Source of the DNA: Rhyzopertha dominica
Lineage: Eukaryota > Arthropoda > Insecta > Coleoptera > Bostrichidae
Direction of reading: 5' to 3'
DNA: 64,000 nt
Assembly: GCA_025024175.1 (NCBI GenBank)
Contig: QCXZ01000137.1
Span: forward strand, 868,001 to 932,000
This document shows, in pieces, positions 33,466 to 44,699 of the stretch. The notes under the pieces are model-generated. The model searched no databases. It saw only the letters and a program-made list of their open reading frames with translations, and had not been told where the DNA came from. How positions within the stretch are numbered: position 1 is the first letter of the stretch; the number at the start of each line of letters is the position of its first letter. Made by a program: the position numbers and the translations under genes.

Positions 33466-33600
33466 TATTGCATTTAGAACACTTAAAACTTAAAACTATA
33501 GCCAAAGTACAACAGAAGCCCACCACCGTTAAAGTTTTGAGGTTAAGTTGTGAAATTTGACGTACACAGTAGGTCAAATGTCTGCGATGGCGGTAGTTCA
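33466..33600 (-). promoter_or_regulatory. MOCS3 proximal promoter
   Basis: Region upstream of the MOCS3 ATG. At 33539-33564 the plus strand reads GAGGTTAAGTTG followed by TTTGACGT. Related words occur upstream of the two F-box genes (34316-34336 and 35914-35940). No TATA box is evident. Confidence 0.4.
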
Positions 33601-34310
33601 CGTGTTGTTATGCATTGTTGCCAATCAATTTCCCAATAACGTCGACTGTTTGCGGTGTTGGGAAAATCAATTTTTGTATTTAATGTAATCCATATTGCAA
33701 CTATTATGTTACCAATTACGTCTATTATATTACGTCAACATATTATGTTATATATAGTGACAGTATATCAAACTAACTACATAGGGAAAACATTTTGAAA
33801 TAGATACAATAACATAGATACAATGATTTTTGTGTCTTTGCACGCGTTTTTTTAGCAGGATTAAATTCTTCTAATTCTCCATTCCTACGAAATTCAAGTC
33901 ATCAATTACGAATACAAAAAGAAATCAAACCTAGAATAAATACAGCATATTGCAACAACTTATTTGTTTTTGCAATGTTCTAATTTCCCAAACACCCTAT
34001 AACTCCTTGATTAAATAAATAAATAAATAAATAATTATCTTTATATAATAAGCTTATAATACATATTAAGTACAACAAGAAAACACTGGAAGCAAAAAAA
34101 TAATTCGGGAAGCAACTGGCATTTGACTAAGTTAATAACAATATAAACAAATTAATTAGATAGAAGATAGATTAACGTTGTTTGTCTCTATCAAAAATAG
34201 ATTGGAACTCATAAGTTTCATTTAAATAATTAACAATTATTAATTTTCATGTTCATAATAATTCATAACGCCTACCACCTTGATAATACCAGATATAATA
34301 GATGGTAGAC
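33600..34310. other. Intergenic, AAAT microsatellite, no gene seen
   Basis: AT-rich divergent intergenic region between MOCS3 and the first F-box gene. An AAAT repeat of about 21 bp lies at 34013-34033. Confidence 0.4.
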
Positions 34311-34336
34311 CTGCAATTTGACGTTTAACATAACCT
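34310..34336 (+). promoter_or_regulatory. Promoter motif upstream of F-box copy 1
   Basis: CCTGCAATTTGACGTTTAAC followed by ATAACCT, about 140 nt upstream of the ATG. Counterpart of 35914-35940. Confidence 0.5.
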
Positions 34337-34477
34337 AAACTTTAATCTTTAATTATGTCTTTAATTTAAAAACGCAGTAACGCAGTTTAAGTATTCCACG
34401 TTTCTGAAATGCAAACATGATAACAAGAGTTCAGTTCACTTTTTCATCATATCTTTGACCGCAGAATAAGTGAGATA

Positions 34478-35424
34478 ATGGAAGAGCTGGATCTTCAACA
34501 ACACACTTTGGGCTTCGAGTTCTTACCACCTTTTGTGGACGAAACCGACAACGGGTTATGTTTTAAAGACATTTACATTCCAGAAGAAGTATTGATTTTA
34601 ATTTTAAGTCAAGTACCAGCCAAGCAGCTTTTACGACTTTCGCTAGTTTGCAAGAAGTGGTGCAATATTATTAAGTCGCATGCCCTGTGGGCTTTATTCT
34701 ACAGAAGACATTACAAGAAAACAGCGAAAAAATTGCCGTGGTATGTATTTTACTGTCGCTTTGCCACAGAGTATTTCGATAGGAATTTGCTTAAAAATGG
34801 TAACGGTCAGGAGGAGTACAAGCACTGGAAGATAATTGAAAATGGTGGCAATAGATTTAAAATTGAAAGTGAACCCGTCGGTGCGAAACCTCTCCCTACA
34901 GATGTGGCCGACTTCAATGGCTACAGCAGTTGCTTCACTACTTCATACGGAAATTGCAGGAAACTGCAAGAAATTTACTTAGGTAGAAGCCTCCTCTTAC
35001 AATATATTATTAATAAGTATACACCAACTATAGTTGTGAGCGAGTGGACAACAGGTCGCTTTGACTGCAGCTGCATTTATAGGCTTACCTGTCAATTATT
35101 GAACAAAGAGATGGATATCAATTTGCACGAGGATAATATTTGGCAAAAATTTAAACAATGGACTTATCCGAACTGGATAGAGGTAAGTTTGCTTTGGGTT
35201 TTGCTTGAACATTTTATGGATCTGCCGTATTTTAGGTTCAAATGGAATTATCTGAATATACAATTGCTGAAAAATACTCTTGTGAAGTTAACACGATCGT
35301 CTTTCAACATGAAGGAAAGGACACAAGTTCTGGAAGGGACACTACGGCAGCAAAATGGCTGGCGGTGTTGTTAAGATTATGTTTGATTCGATTGTGCCTC
35401 TGGTGGAACTTGATCTGTGATTGA
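34478..35424 (+). CDS. F-box/FBA protein, tandem copy 1, C-terminus frameshifted
   Basis: Exons 34478-35182 and 35236-35424 (53-nt intron, GTAAGT...TTTTAG) give 297 residues. F-box at about 34-77 (IPEEVLILILSQVPAKQLLR, LVCKKWCNIIKSH), which docks on SKP1. It is followed from about residue 99 by an FBA domain (NLLKNGNGQEEYKHWKI, FTTSYGNCRKLQEIYLG, SEWTTGRFDCSCIYRL), the glycoprotein- or substrate-binding module of FBXO2/6/44-type proteins. The ATG is secure because an in-frame stop lies upstream. Compared with copy 2, one base is missing near 35325 (GACACAAGTTCTGG against GACACGCAGTTCTGG). The conserved FWKGHYGSKMAG end of the FBA domain is replaced by an unrelated tail of about 34 residues. 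Possibly a recent pseudogene, or an assembly error. Confidence 0.85.
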
Positions 35425-35514
35425 TTTGTTAATATTAATGTTACATGGTGCTGTAATAATCTATTTTATTGTAAATAAGCTCTAAATATTTTGTCTAAAT
35501 TCATTCTATTTAAA

Positions 35515-35520
35515 AATAAA
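35515..35520 (+). promoter_or_regulatory. Polyadenylation signal of F-box copy 1
   Basis: AATAAA about 90 nt after the stop codon. Confidence 0.55.
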
Positions 35521-35913
35521 TATTCTGTATGTTCTATGGATGTTTGAAATTGATTCAGATTTTGTCGAAATAAATTGATGTTATTGTTTACAATGAGCAA
35601 TAACAGGAACTGTATGTTGCATTATTATGGGTGTAGTATCACCATTTTCACTCCAAAAAGAGGGAAAATGAAAGAGCCAAGAATGGGCATTTTAAAAAAG
35701 GTTTCTTTTCCCTGCCGATTGGTTTTTACTCTGAAATAGTGGCACAATCAACTGCGGTATTCTATAAATCTAGGAACTGTATCATTTTGTGGAAGGTCAC
35801 TGTATAGGGGGTTCCATTTTCGATGCCTTAAAAGAAAGAAAGTAGGTAATTAGGCCTTTTAGTTTTTCATAATTATCATGAAATTCATAATTTCGTACGC
35901 TATAGGTGGTATA

Positions 35914-35940
35914 CCTGCAGTTTGACGTTTAACATAACCT
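35914..35940 (+). promoter_or_regulatory. Promoter motif shared by the F-box duplicates
   Basis: CCTGCAGTTTGACGTTTAAC followed by ATAACCT. A nearly identical string lies at 34310-34336 upstream of copy 1, so the tandem duplication includes promoter DNA. Similarity continues towards the ATG (ACGTTTCTGxxATGxAAACAT). Confidence 0.5.
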
Positions 35941-36096
35941 CAAACATTAAGTTTACGAAATGTTAAGGTAAATACGTTTCTGTGATGTAAACATAATAAT
36001 AAGAGTGAGTCATGCAGTATTAGTAATTGTATTACAAACTCCATCATGTTCAATTTACGATTTCTCCCCAACTTTCGCCGCAGAATAACTGAGGCC

Positions 36097-37051
36097 ATGC
36101 AATCAAGATCACTGGAGTTTAATCCGACACAGAGCACTTTAGACTACGAATTCCTGCCACCTTTCGTGGAAGACACCGACAACGGGCTATGTTTTAAAGA
36201 CATTTACGTTCCAGAAGAAGTGTTGACTTTAATTTTAAGCCACGTACCGGCCAAGCAGCTTTTACGACTTTCTCTGGTTTGCAAGAAGTGGTGTAGGATC
36301 ATCAGGTCGCACCCTCTGTGGGCTTTAGTGTACGAAAGACACTACAAGAAAGCGGCGAAAAGGCTGCCGTGGTATGTGTTCTATTGTCGCTTCGCCACGG
36401 AGTATTTCGATCGCAATTTGCTTAAAAACGGAAACGGACAAGAGGAGTACAAGCACTGGAAGATAATTAAGAGTTATGGGGATGGTTTTAGAATTGAAGC
36501 GGAACCCGTTGGTGCGAAACCTCTGCCCGAGGACGTGGCTGAGTTTAATGGGCACAGGAGTTGTTTTGCTACCTCGTATTATGAATGTAACAAGCTGCAA
36601 GAAATTTATTTGGGTAGAAGCCGTCTGGTACAATATGTAATTAATAAATATACGCCCACTATAATCGCAAGCGAGTGGGCAACGGGACGTTTCGACTGCG
36701 GCTGCGTTTACAGGCTGATCTGTCGATTAATGAACAAAGAGAGGAATTTTAATTTGCACGAGGACAGTGTTCAGCATAGAATCGAACAGTGGAGCGATCC
36801 AGAATGGACGAAGGTAAGTTTGCTTTGCGTTTTTTTTAACACTTTGCGGATCCGTTAAATTTTAGATTCAAGTGGAACTGTCCGAATATCCGTTCGATGA
36901 AAACTACCCTTATGAAGTAAATTCGATTGTGTTTCAACATGAAGGAAACGACACGCAGTTCTGGAAGGGGCACTACGGCAGCAAAATGGCTGGCGGTGTT
37001 GTGAAGATCGTGTTTGATTCGATTGTGCCGCTGAAAACCATGAATTTGTGA
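36097..37051 (+). CDS. F-box/FBA protein, tandem copy 2
   Basis: Exons (from 36097) 36097-36813 and 36866-37051, with a 52-nt intron at the same position as in copy 1, giving 300 residues. An in-frame ATG at 36046 would add 17 residues. I prefer 36097 because it aligns with the only possible start of copy 1, although the upstream frame is open in both genes. The F-box (VPEEVLTLILSHVPAKQLLR) recruits SKP1 of an SCF ubiquitin ligase. The FBA domain is complete to its end (NSIVFQHEGNDTQFWKGHYG, SKMAGGVVKIVFDSIVPL). The family includes FBXO2, FBXO6 and FBXO44; the substrate cannot be told. It lies 0.7 kb downstream of copy 1 and converges on inturned. Confidence 0.93.
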
Positions 37052-37708
37052 TTCATTTACTAATATTAGGTTAGGTGTAAATGTTTTATTGTCGGAAACC
37101 TTATTTTATGTAAAAAGGAATATTCTGTGTACAGTGATTTTACATTTATTATTAAAGATTTTTGCAGACCTATCTACTTTTTTAAGACCAATTATTGCGA
37201 CAAGACGGATTTTGGAGAACATTTCTGACAGTTTGCTTTTAACTTTTGGTGGGGAAAGTTTTCATGGAGCTGATAACACTGTATTAGAGTAGTGCAACTG
37301 TACAACAGTATCTCGGGATTTTTATTCTAACCTAGTTATCAGAACATCGCTGAGACACTTGCTTCTATAAAGTATATAGGTAATTAGTAAAACATCTAAG
37401 ATAAAAGTATATAAAACAGTTTTTGCCGCCCGGTTGATAGAAATGAAACAAGAAGATAAATGTTTTTTTAAATAAAAATGTTAATTATTTAGTCTAAATG
37501 CATTCTTTTATTTTCTCAAAACATATTGCATTCTATGTTTGATCCTTAATCCAGCCATAATTTATTAATGACCCATTAGGCTTGGAATGATGTTTACAAG
37601 CCAGTAGTAAAACTTACATGTATTAAAAGAAAATGAGATATGCTTTGGTAGAATCCACTGAAAAGTAAATTAAAAGGATTTTGGGATAATAAATTAAAAA
37701 GAAAAACT

Positions 37709-37714
37709 TTTATT
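37709..37714 (-). promoter_or_regulatory. AATAAA overlapping the inturned stop codon
   Basis: The end of the coding frame reads CAATAAAAG: the TAA stop lies inside an AATAAA hexamer. A second AATAAA occurs about 150 nt downstream (37561-37566) and may be the one used. Confidence 0.45.
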
Positions 37715-40700
37715 GTCTATTCATTCCTAGCCTGAATGCAATTTCCATAATGTTCTGCGGAATGGAATCCTCATAGCAAACATACAGCTCCTTTGGATGG
37801 GGACTGTAAAATAATCTCCTGGAACAGAGTGCTTTAGCATAATAATCTATAAATAATTATAATATTCTCACCCAATCACCCAAAAATTTAATTTCACCGA
37901 TTTCTTGGATCTTTCGTCGTGAATCGTGCATTCGAAACAAATGCCATGCTCCTTAATGGCTATGACACTCTTGTTTATGAGTGATTTTGACATTTCTTGG
38001 GCTGGAAGGTTCTGAAACATCATAATATTTGCCTATTTAATTAAACCAATCGACTTTCTGAATTTTTTTTTCAATCTACGCAGGCATGGTGTTATTATGA
38101 AATTGATTGGAGGGTTGCCAAATTAGGCAACTAAACCAACTTTGATAAAATGAATGAACGACTCATTGTGTGTAAATTACCTACAATCGTTGATGTTCAA
38201 TTTACAATTTTGTTTAATACATTATACATTCTTTGTGAACATGTAGATAATGGTAGTTAGTATTGCACTGGTATATTTACTAGTACGTGTCCTAGTACAA
38301 TACGAGTACATGTATTAGTACTTTACCAGTACTGATAATACTATTTGAACTTTCTGTTCTCACAATAAGAGTGTTTATCAGTGTATTTAAAAGAAGTACA
38401 CTCATTTTGAATAATCTTTTTTATTTCTATTCTAATGTAAGTCCGCAATACTCGATTTTAAACCTCTCTGTTCAAAAAGTACTTGTTCAGATTTCTTACC
38501 TTGAATCGAATTGTGTTCTGAAACAACTCTCGGATGGAATAGCAGCACTTTCTGAAGTGGTCCAAGACAGTCCTAAGTGAATTTGGTTGTAGTTTGTTTT
38601 CGGGCGGACAAAGCACAATGCCCTCTGTTGTGTCGAACTGGACATAGTGAAGAAGAACGTTTTCCTCTCCCGCCGTCAGCTGAAGTGACTGAATATCCTC
38701 GCTTTCAGACAATAAGGTCTGTCTCAGTTCAGAAATATCGAAGCTACTGCTACTCAATTGACTGCTATCCTGTAAAAGAATTGAAGCTTCCAGAGAAAAT
38801 AGACTCGGACTTCCACAAACATACCCCGCAATCATCATCAGATTCTTCATTATCAGACCCTTGATACCCCCCTCTCTCCCTCAAGACTCTTCTGCCCATG
38901 ACTGGCTCGTCACTCTTCTCGCTGACCCCTCCTTGGCTCATCGAGTCCTCGGATTGCATATCGTATCCATCATCAGGCAGCGAAAACATCGAGCTTGACA
39001 GCATCTGATCGGATGCCCTCCTCTTCAAGATGGAAGTGACCTCTGACTTCTTCATTATGGGTGAAGCGCTGCTTTCCCTGTTTTGCGTGGGAGACCGAGT
39101 GAATGCACTGAGTAAATTGGGTTTTCTTTTAGTTGTCGGGATTTCGGAGATGACGGATTGTTGGCTTATCGAGAGGCAACGGTCGGCCAATTCGGGAATT
39201 CCCAGTTCCTGTATGTGGGACAGGGTTGCTTCTGCTTCTTCGACATAAAAAGCGTCGGGGGGTGTGTTCTCTTCCGGGGGCTCGGTACACCCACCTGCTT
39301 CCATTATGACGGCAAGAAGTTGCTTCCTACTACCGATAATTAATAGATATCTCCTCCCATCTGGTATATTTAAATTGTTCTCTTCTGGTTTCTTTCCTCT
39401 CCCACAAGACACTGGGAAAATCTCTCTCCACAGCACCAGGTTTTTTAGAGGTTCTTGCTTGGTTAAATGGAACAGTCCTTGCATGTCGCAGTAATTGTTT
39501 ATGTCGATGAGATCTTCGTGTGGTAGATGTGAGAGCAACAAGTAGCCGTTGTGGTAGACTGCACTGCCCAGAATGGTGAACAGTCTTTGGCAATTCAACG
39601 GATCCTCATTCTTAAATAATAAATTAAAAGAAAACGTTTTCTCTAGCAATCATTAATGAAGTTATTATGGATTCTAAATGAGCTTTTAGGACTAACTACA
39701 GTGATTGACTGGGACGAACGATTAATAATATTGATATACCAGATATCCATACTATATTTGCACATGTAGACTAAAAGCAAAATATGGTGTGGCATATGCT
39801 CAGTACTGGGCACACTTTTGTTTTTGTTCTATGATGCTATTGATAGAAATTGAAGTGAGCTGAGAGCTTTATTAAGCAAAGACAAGAATACAATAATATT
39901 TGGACAAAAATAAATTTTAATAGGTAGAGTATCACAAATGCTAGATTGTTATTTAAAGTTTATTTTTGAACATAAAAATTAGATGGTTGCAGGTAGGCTT
40001 AAAAAATCCACCTTGTAAACAAAATTTGTGCTCCATTTTGCATTGTCTTGGCCATATTTGCAGAAAAATTGATGTTGCAGTGCTCTTGAAAAGTCTTAAT
40101 ATACAAGAAACACTGCTAAAATTGTCAGCTTGGTACAACAATTTCGAATCTTGACTTTCGAGTAATGATTTTTTACGATTTTTGATATGGTTTAACACCA
40201 AAGTAATGTGTGGAAAAGCTTAGTTTGGTAATTGGAAAATTGCACCTTTGTTGATGCAAAAAAATAAAAGGGGCAGGGAGCGTTTTTTTTAAATACTTCG
40301 CTTAGAGTGGAAAAAGTATTTTGAAAATTGGTTTCATTGGAAGCAAAAGTGTATAGATCTTAAAGGGGAGTATTATCAGAAAGAGTAAAGAGATGTACAT
40401 ATAAACTTTAACAGTGCTTCTCGTATCTGAAAAAAAAGATAGTAAGATGGGGTTTCCATCATTTTGGTTTAGAGTTGCACAAGCAATTTTTCCTCCTTGG
40501 CCTTTACATTTTGTGATTCAATTAAAGAACCAGAAAGTAATTAAATCCAATTTGATGGCTCACAGAAAGATATCAACCTTTCTATTAAAAAAAAATCAAG
40601 TTATCCATGATTGTCTTTACTTTCAGAGTGCGAATACCTCCGCTAAGAATGCTGAACAAACGATTCGGAAGCTGGCAAATTACAGCTTTAACGGATTGCC

Positions 40701-42882
40701 AATAGGTGGCGCCCCATGTTAAGTGTATAATTTTTGAATAAGCTAAGCACGATGTGACACAATTCCTTTTTATTGGTTAAATGTTAAGTTTTATTTTCGT
40801 TTCAACTTATAAAATTACAAATACCAACCATTCAGTTTATCACCACAAGTATAAAATTATCATTAATAATAATGTTTATCGTAATACTAGAATTAAGAAG
40901 CTATGCACATTTATTTGTTTGTCCGGTCTAAACGAACACCGAATTTAGCAAAACAAACTATATTACCTCAAATACAAGGTAAATGAAACTTGCTAAACAG
41001 TAATTAATTTAAAAAATTGAGCACCTAACCCCATCTATGTTGTAATTGTTCACAGCATATTGAAAGCTTATACAACATATTTATATGTCCCGTCCTCCTA
41101 TTGCATGATCATTTCACTCTGAATAAGATGATAAAAAAGAGCAAAAAAGGTAAAAATCTTGACTTGCAAGTTGCCGCCATCTACCGGTGACATTTGAAAC
41201 TTCTACTATCCTCTCTCCAAAAGAGGGCCATTTGTGTAGCATGACGGAAGGCAAAGATCGTTACCCTTTTAAGTGGAGTTATTCGTAGGTATTCAGATTT
41301 GACTAGTACAGGGCTAACTTTAAAATTTTCAAGAAGCTTCAAATACAGTCGAAACAAAGTAAGCTTCATTTTTGAGGAGGAATTGAAAAAATATAAGGAG
41401 TGTTAATTTAAAAAATATAATTGGGTATTACCCAGAAGAAATGGGACAAGACCTGTATGCATTTTTAACATTAATTGAAGTACAATCTATTTTTTCTCAG
41501 AAAAATTAAAGCGCTCTAGTTTATCGTCTTGCTTACCCATTCCCTATAATCGCTGGCCTCCAATTCTGTCAAAGCATCGTCCACCTGCATCTGTGCCTCC
41601 CTGGGTAGATTGACTAATTCTGCCCCCGGCAAGACCCCCTCAAAATCGCAGATTTGTTCCGAGCTATCCAAAAATTTCGAGAAATATCGGCTGAAGAACG
41701 AGTCGACTTGATCTTGAAAGTTACTGCTCTCCAGAGCGCAAGGGACTGTCTCATAAGTAAATTCAAGGAAACGGATGATCGAACAGTTTATTAACGTGAG
41801 TTGCTCACGGCTGATGTGATTCGAAGGTGCGGCGATTAGAAGTAGCTTGTTCAAGTCGACTTGATTATATGCGATGTGAAGAGTGGCGTTTTTAAAAGAA
41901 AGTGACGTTAGTTTCGGGGTTTGCTTGGTGATGTCTGGTAGTAGGTGGTTTAGGGTCATGTAGACTCCTTTCGAGCGGGCTAAGATGTTTTTTTCAGCCG
42001 GACGGGGAAAACAGTACAGCACATCACTATTTTCCGTCAAGTTATTACTGAGACTGTCAATGTTTAAAAGGACAACGCCAAAGGAGTGTTCAAGTAACAA
42101 ATGCTCATTTTCGGTGCTGTTATTGATCAAATTTGAGACGAATTTTGATTGGTTGTTCAAAACGTTGATTGGCGGGATTTTCGTAACGTCCACTCCCGCA
42201 ACCCGTTGCAATTTCAGTACGACCTGAGGTTCATTCTTCAGTTTATCAAGCACGTTTTCTACATTACCGTTATTGACTTCAATACTGTTTATGCTCTTCA
42301 ACCAATCACCGATTTTTATGTTTTTGTCGCTTCTCGCCTCGCTGTCGTTCGCGAAACCGGAAATCATAACGCGGCTACCATCAGATAGGGTTCCTAAATG
42401 CAAACCCAACAAAGCCTCCGCGCTGTTGTTTAAATTATCACGCTTGATCCGTAAAATGACCTCACGTTCTTCTCCCTCCTGGCAATCTTGAAACTTCACT
42501 TTTGCCCCGATTTCCGAGCTGCTCTGGTGCCTTTTGCTTTCCCGCTTCCTTATGAGCCGCAGGAACTTGCTGCGAGTGCTCTGTCGTGCTTGGGACTTGC
42601 GTAGCCCGATTTCTCTCTTCTCTTCACGCACATTCTGCGTCACGAAGGGATGACAGTCGATGTACAGCAGTTCACCAGTCGATTCGTTTATCAGAGATTC
42701 CCATTCGGGCACGGAACTAAAAATTTGCATTATTTGAGATTTTCGCATTAAATAACTACGTTTGCAAACCTGTCTGAATTGGAATAATATGAACCAGAAG
42801 TCGAGCCTTCCCAGTCCTCTGAAGAACTGTCGTCATTTAAATTCGATTCCCTGTGCGTCAACAACTTTTGATGCTCCTCCAT
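37710..42882 (-). CDS. INTU: Inturned, planar cell polarity effector (CPLANE complex)
   Basis: Six exons on the minus strand: 42770-42882, 41537-42716, 38825-39610, 38500-38769, 37872-38011, 37710-37818. All have GT-AG borders and compatible phases, giving 865 residues. A Ser-rich start (SSSEDWEGSTSGSYYS) is followed by a PDZ-like domain at about 122-209 (EVILRIKR...GLHLGTLSDGSRVMISG). Then come blocks matching vertebrate INTU: SKGVYMTLNHLLPDI, GYLLLSHLPHEDLIDI, LVLWREIFP, LEAGGCTEPPE, FVIG-type FWVIGRLFYSPHPKELYVCY at the C-terminus. With Fuzzy and WDPCP, inturned forms the CPLANE complex for planar polarity and cilium assembly. Introns are 53-55 nt except two long ones (1926 and 488 nt). 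A Ser/Lys-rich acidic insert (about residues 520-650) is probably disordered. Confidence 0.95.
38270..38345. repeat. AGTAC-rich segment in an inturned intron
   Basis: The palindromic word GTAC, mostly as TAGTAC, GAGTAC or AGTACT, recurs about six times in 75 bp within the 488-nt intron 38012-38499. Spacing is irregular, so it is not a simple tandem repeat. Confidence 0.5.
39611..41536 (-). other. Long intron of inturned, no embedded gene seen
   Basis: AT-rich, 1926 nt. A plus-strand open stretch at 40414-40722 has no recognisable domain. No mobile element was identified. Confidence 0.4.
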
Positions 42883-44530
42883 TGCATACAAAAATTAATT
42901 ATAATTTGAAAACCAGTTTCCACCTTGTACTAGCATTTGAAACCTGTTGCTGGGATTTGGATAAGGTTGGAGCCGATAGGTGGCAGCACCTCACAGGCCG
43001 ATTTTTCATGCTGAAAAACGTCGCTAGATGTCGAAAATTTGTGCAGTGGGTTGCCTGCATGTCTGGCTGCTACACACCTGAAAAAGTTTAATTATTAAAG
43101 CATCATATAGTTTTATCGTTTATCACTTTAATTAGAAATTCGGACATCACATTTATTTAATTGATGAATATTTCGAAGGCAATTTACTGAGAGAAAGACT
43201 TACTACAGTAAAAAAATTGTTGTAACTATAATAAATGTAAAATGGGTCTAATTGTTGGCATTCTTATTTGAAATTTTGCTGATGATACTTCATAAAAAAT
43301 CGTATCCTGGATCCTGCAAATAGCAGACGTTAGTCTTCTAAAAATTTATTCTGATGGTCAGATTGTTTGACTCTTGTAAGGGAACACTATTTTTCTTAAT
43401 ATACAGCGCATATTTCTTGTATATTAAGGATACGAACAAATTTATGAAGCAAAGTGAATTGGTTTCAAATTCTCTACGACATAAAATTATGTACATTGTC
43501 CATAATAGCGTTGTATGTACTAACTTTCTTATTTTAAATAGAACACCCTGTATATTATTTCATTTTTGGATTCAACGTTGAATTTTAATGCAACTTTGTA
43601 TAAGGTTTACCATAGCTACATATTACAGTTTTTGAAATAATAGTATTGACATTTGTAGAGGTCCACAGAAATAATGATATTTTTTTGAATAAGAAATTTG
43701 GCACATGTAATTTTATCTAATTAAATATTAATGTCTGCTTTATAGCTGGACATTAGTTTTTTACTGTTACTCATTTTTAAACGACATTAACTTCTTTATT
43801 TTAAATGGAACACCCGTTTTTTAATTAACAGGTACATCCAAAAATATAGGGTTGTCAAGAGTTATTCTTAAAAGAATCAAATCTAGTAGCTTTCTATTTA
43901 CTTCTCCAAGCAAGAAAAACAGATCTGTAAGTTCTTCTTTACAAAAATTCATTTTTAGATATTTTGCACGTGCAGACACAGCGAATTTGCTTCTTTTTTC
44001 GTCATTTTTCCAGAAGCTACTGGATGGCATTTTCAATAATAACAGAAAATTTCATTTTTTTAAGAATAAATCAAAATTTGGCAACTTTAGGAATAGGACA
44101 GCCCTATATTTTATTATGCATTTACTTGTGAAATAAGAAATGGGGTATTCAAATAAAAATGTAATGTAAGATAGGATGTTCCATAAAATAACAAGAAGAA
44201 GAAACAAACATATTTTACATCTAATTTTTGCCTATGTTTGAAGATTAAACTATTCATTGTTTGGAAAGGTAATCTGAATAAAAAAATTGACTTAGCAAAT
44301 TAAATTAAATCATTGTTTTGAAAACGACCGAGACCATGAGAGTCAGGATTGTTTATTTGTGTACAGCCTGACATAAGTAATACTTGGTGGACATTAGAAG
44401 AAATGGTAAGTCCAGTTCTCTTGAATAGTGTTAGGTTCTTCCCAACAGAATAAAAATGCTAATGAATATATAAAATGTAAAGATATTCAGGTGTTTCATA
44501 CTTATATGATAAAAACAATAATAAAAAAAA
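42883..44530. other. Intergenic, possible mariner-type debris, no gene seen
   Basis: Between inturned and the cuticle gene. Two copies of TTATTTTAAATxGAACACCC lie at about 43530 and 43794, and GGATGTTCCATAAAAT occurs at about 44174. These resemble ends of mariner-type elements, but no paired ends or transposase can be assigned. Confidence 0.3.
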
Positions 44531-44538
44531 ATCTCATC

Positions 44539-44544
44539 TTTATT
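44539..44544 (-). promoter_or_regulatory. Polyadenylation signal of the cuticle protein gene
   Basis: AATAAA on the gene strand about 155 nt after the stop codon. Confidence 0.6.
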
Positions 44545-44699
44545 GAAAGCGATCAATACATCGCTCCGCATATTTTTTTATGATTTTCATTTGCATTCGC
44601 GTCCTTCGTCAAGTACAAAAAATAATAAATATAAAATTAAGTAGGTACCTATTTACACAGCACATCTACAAGAGCGCTTCCCTGTCATTTCATCAATTA

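Noticed and set aside
38270..38345. AGTAC-rich stretch as a CRISPR-like or tandem array
   Set aside because: Spacing is irregular, units are only 5-6 bp and there are no spacers; it is simple low-complexity intron sequence.
38577..39494. Plus-strand open stretches opposite inturned
   Set aside because: Antisense shadows; the minus-strand frame matches inturned throughout.
41516..41536. Stop codon shortly after EWVSKTIN as the end of inturned
   Set aside because: The sequence after TGG is a donor (GTAAGC); downstream exons continue the inturned homology to 37710.
43821..44136. Overlapping open stretches on both strands near possible mariner-type ends
   Set aside because: No recognisable transposase motifs and no paired termini could be established.
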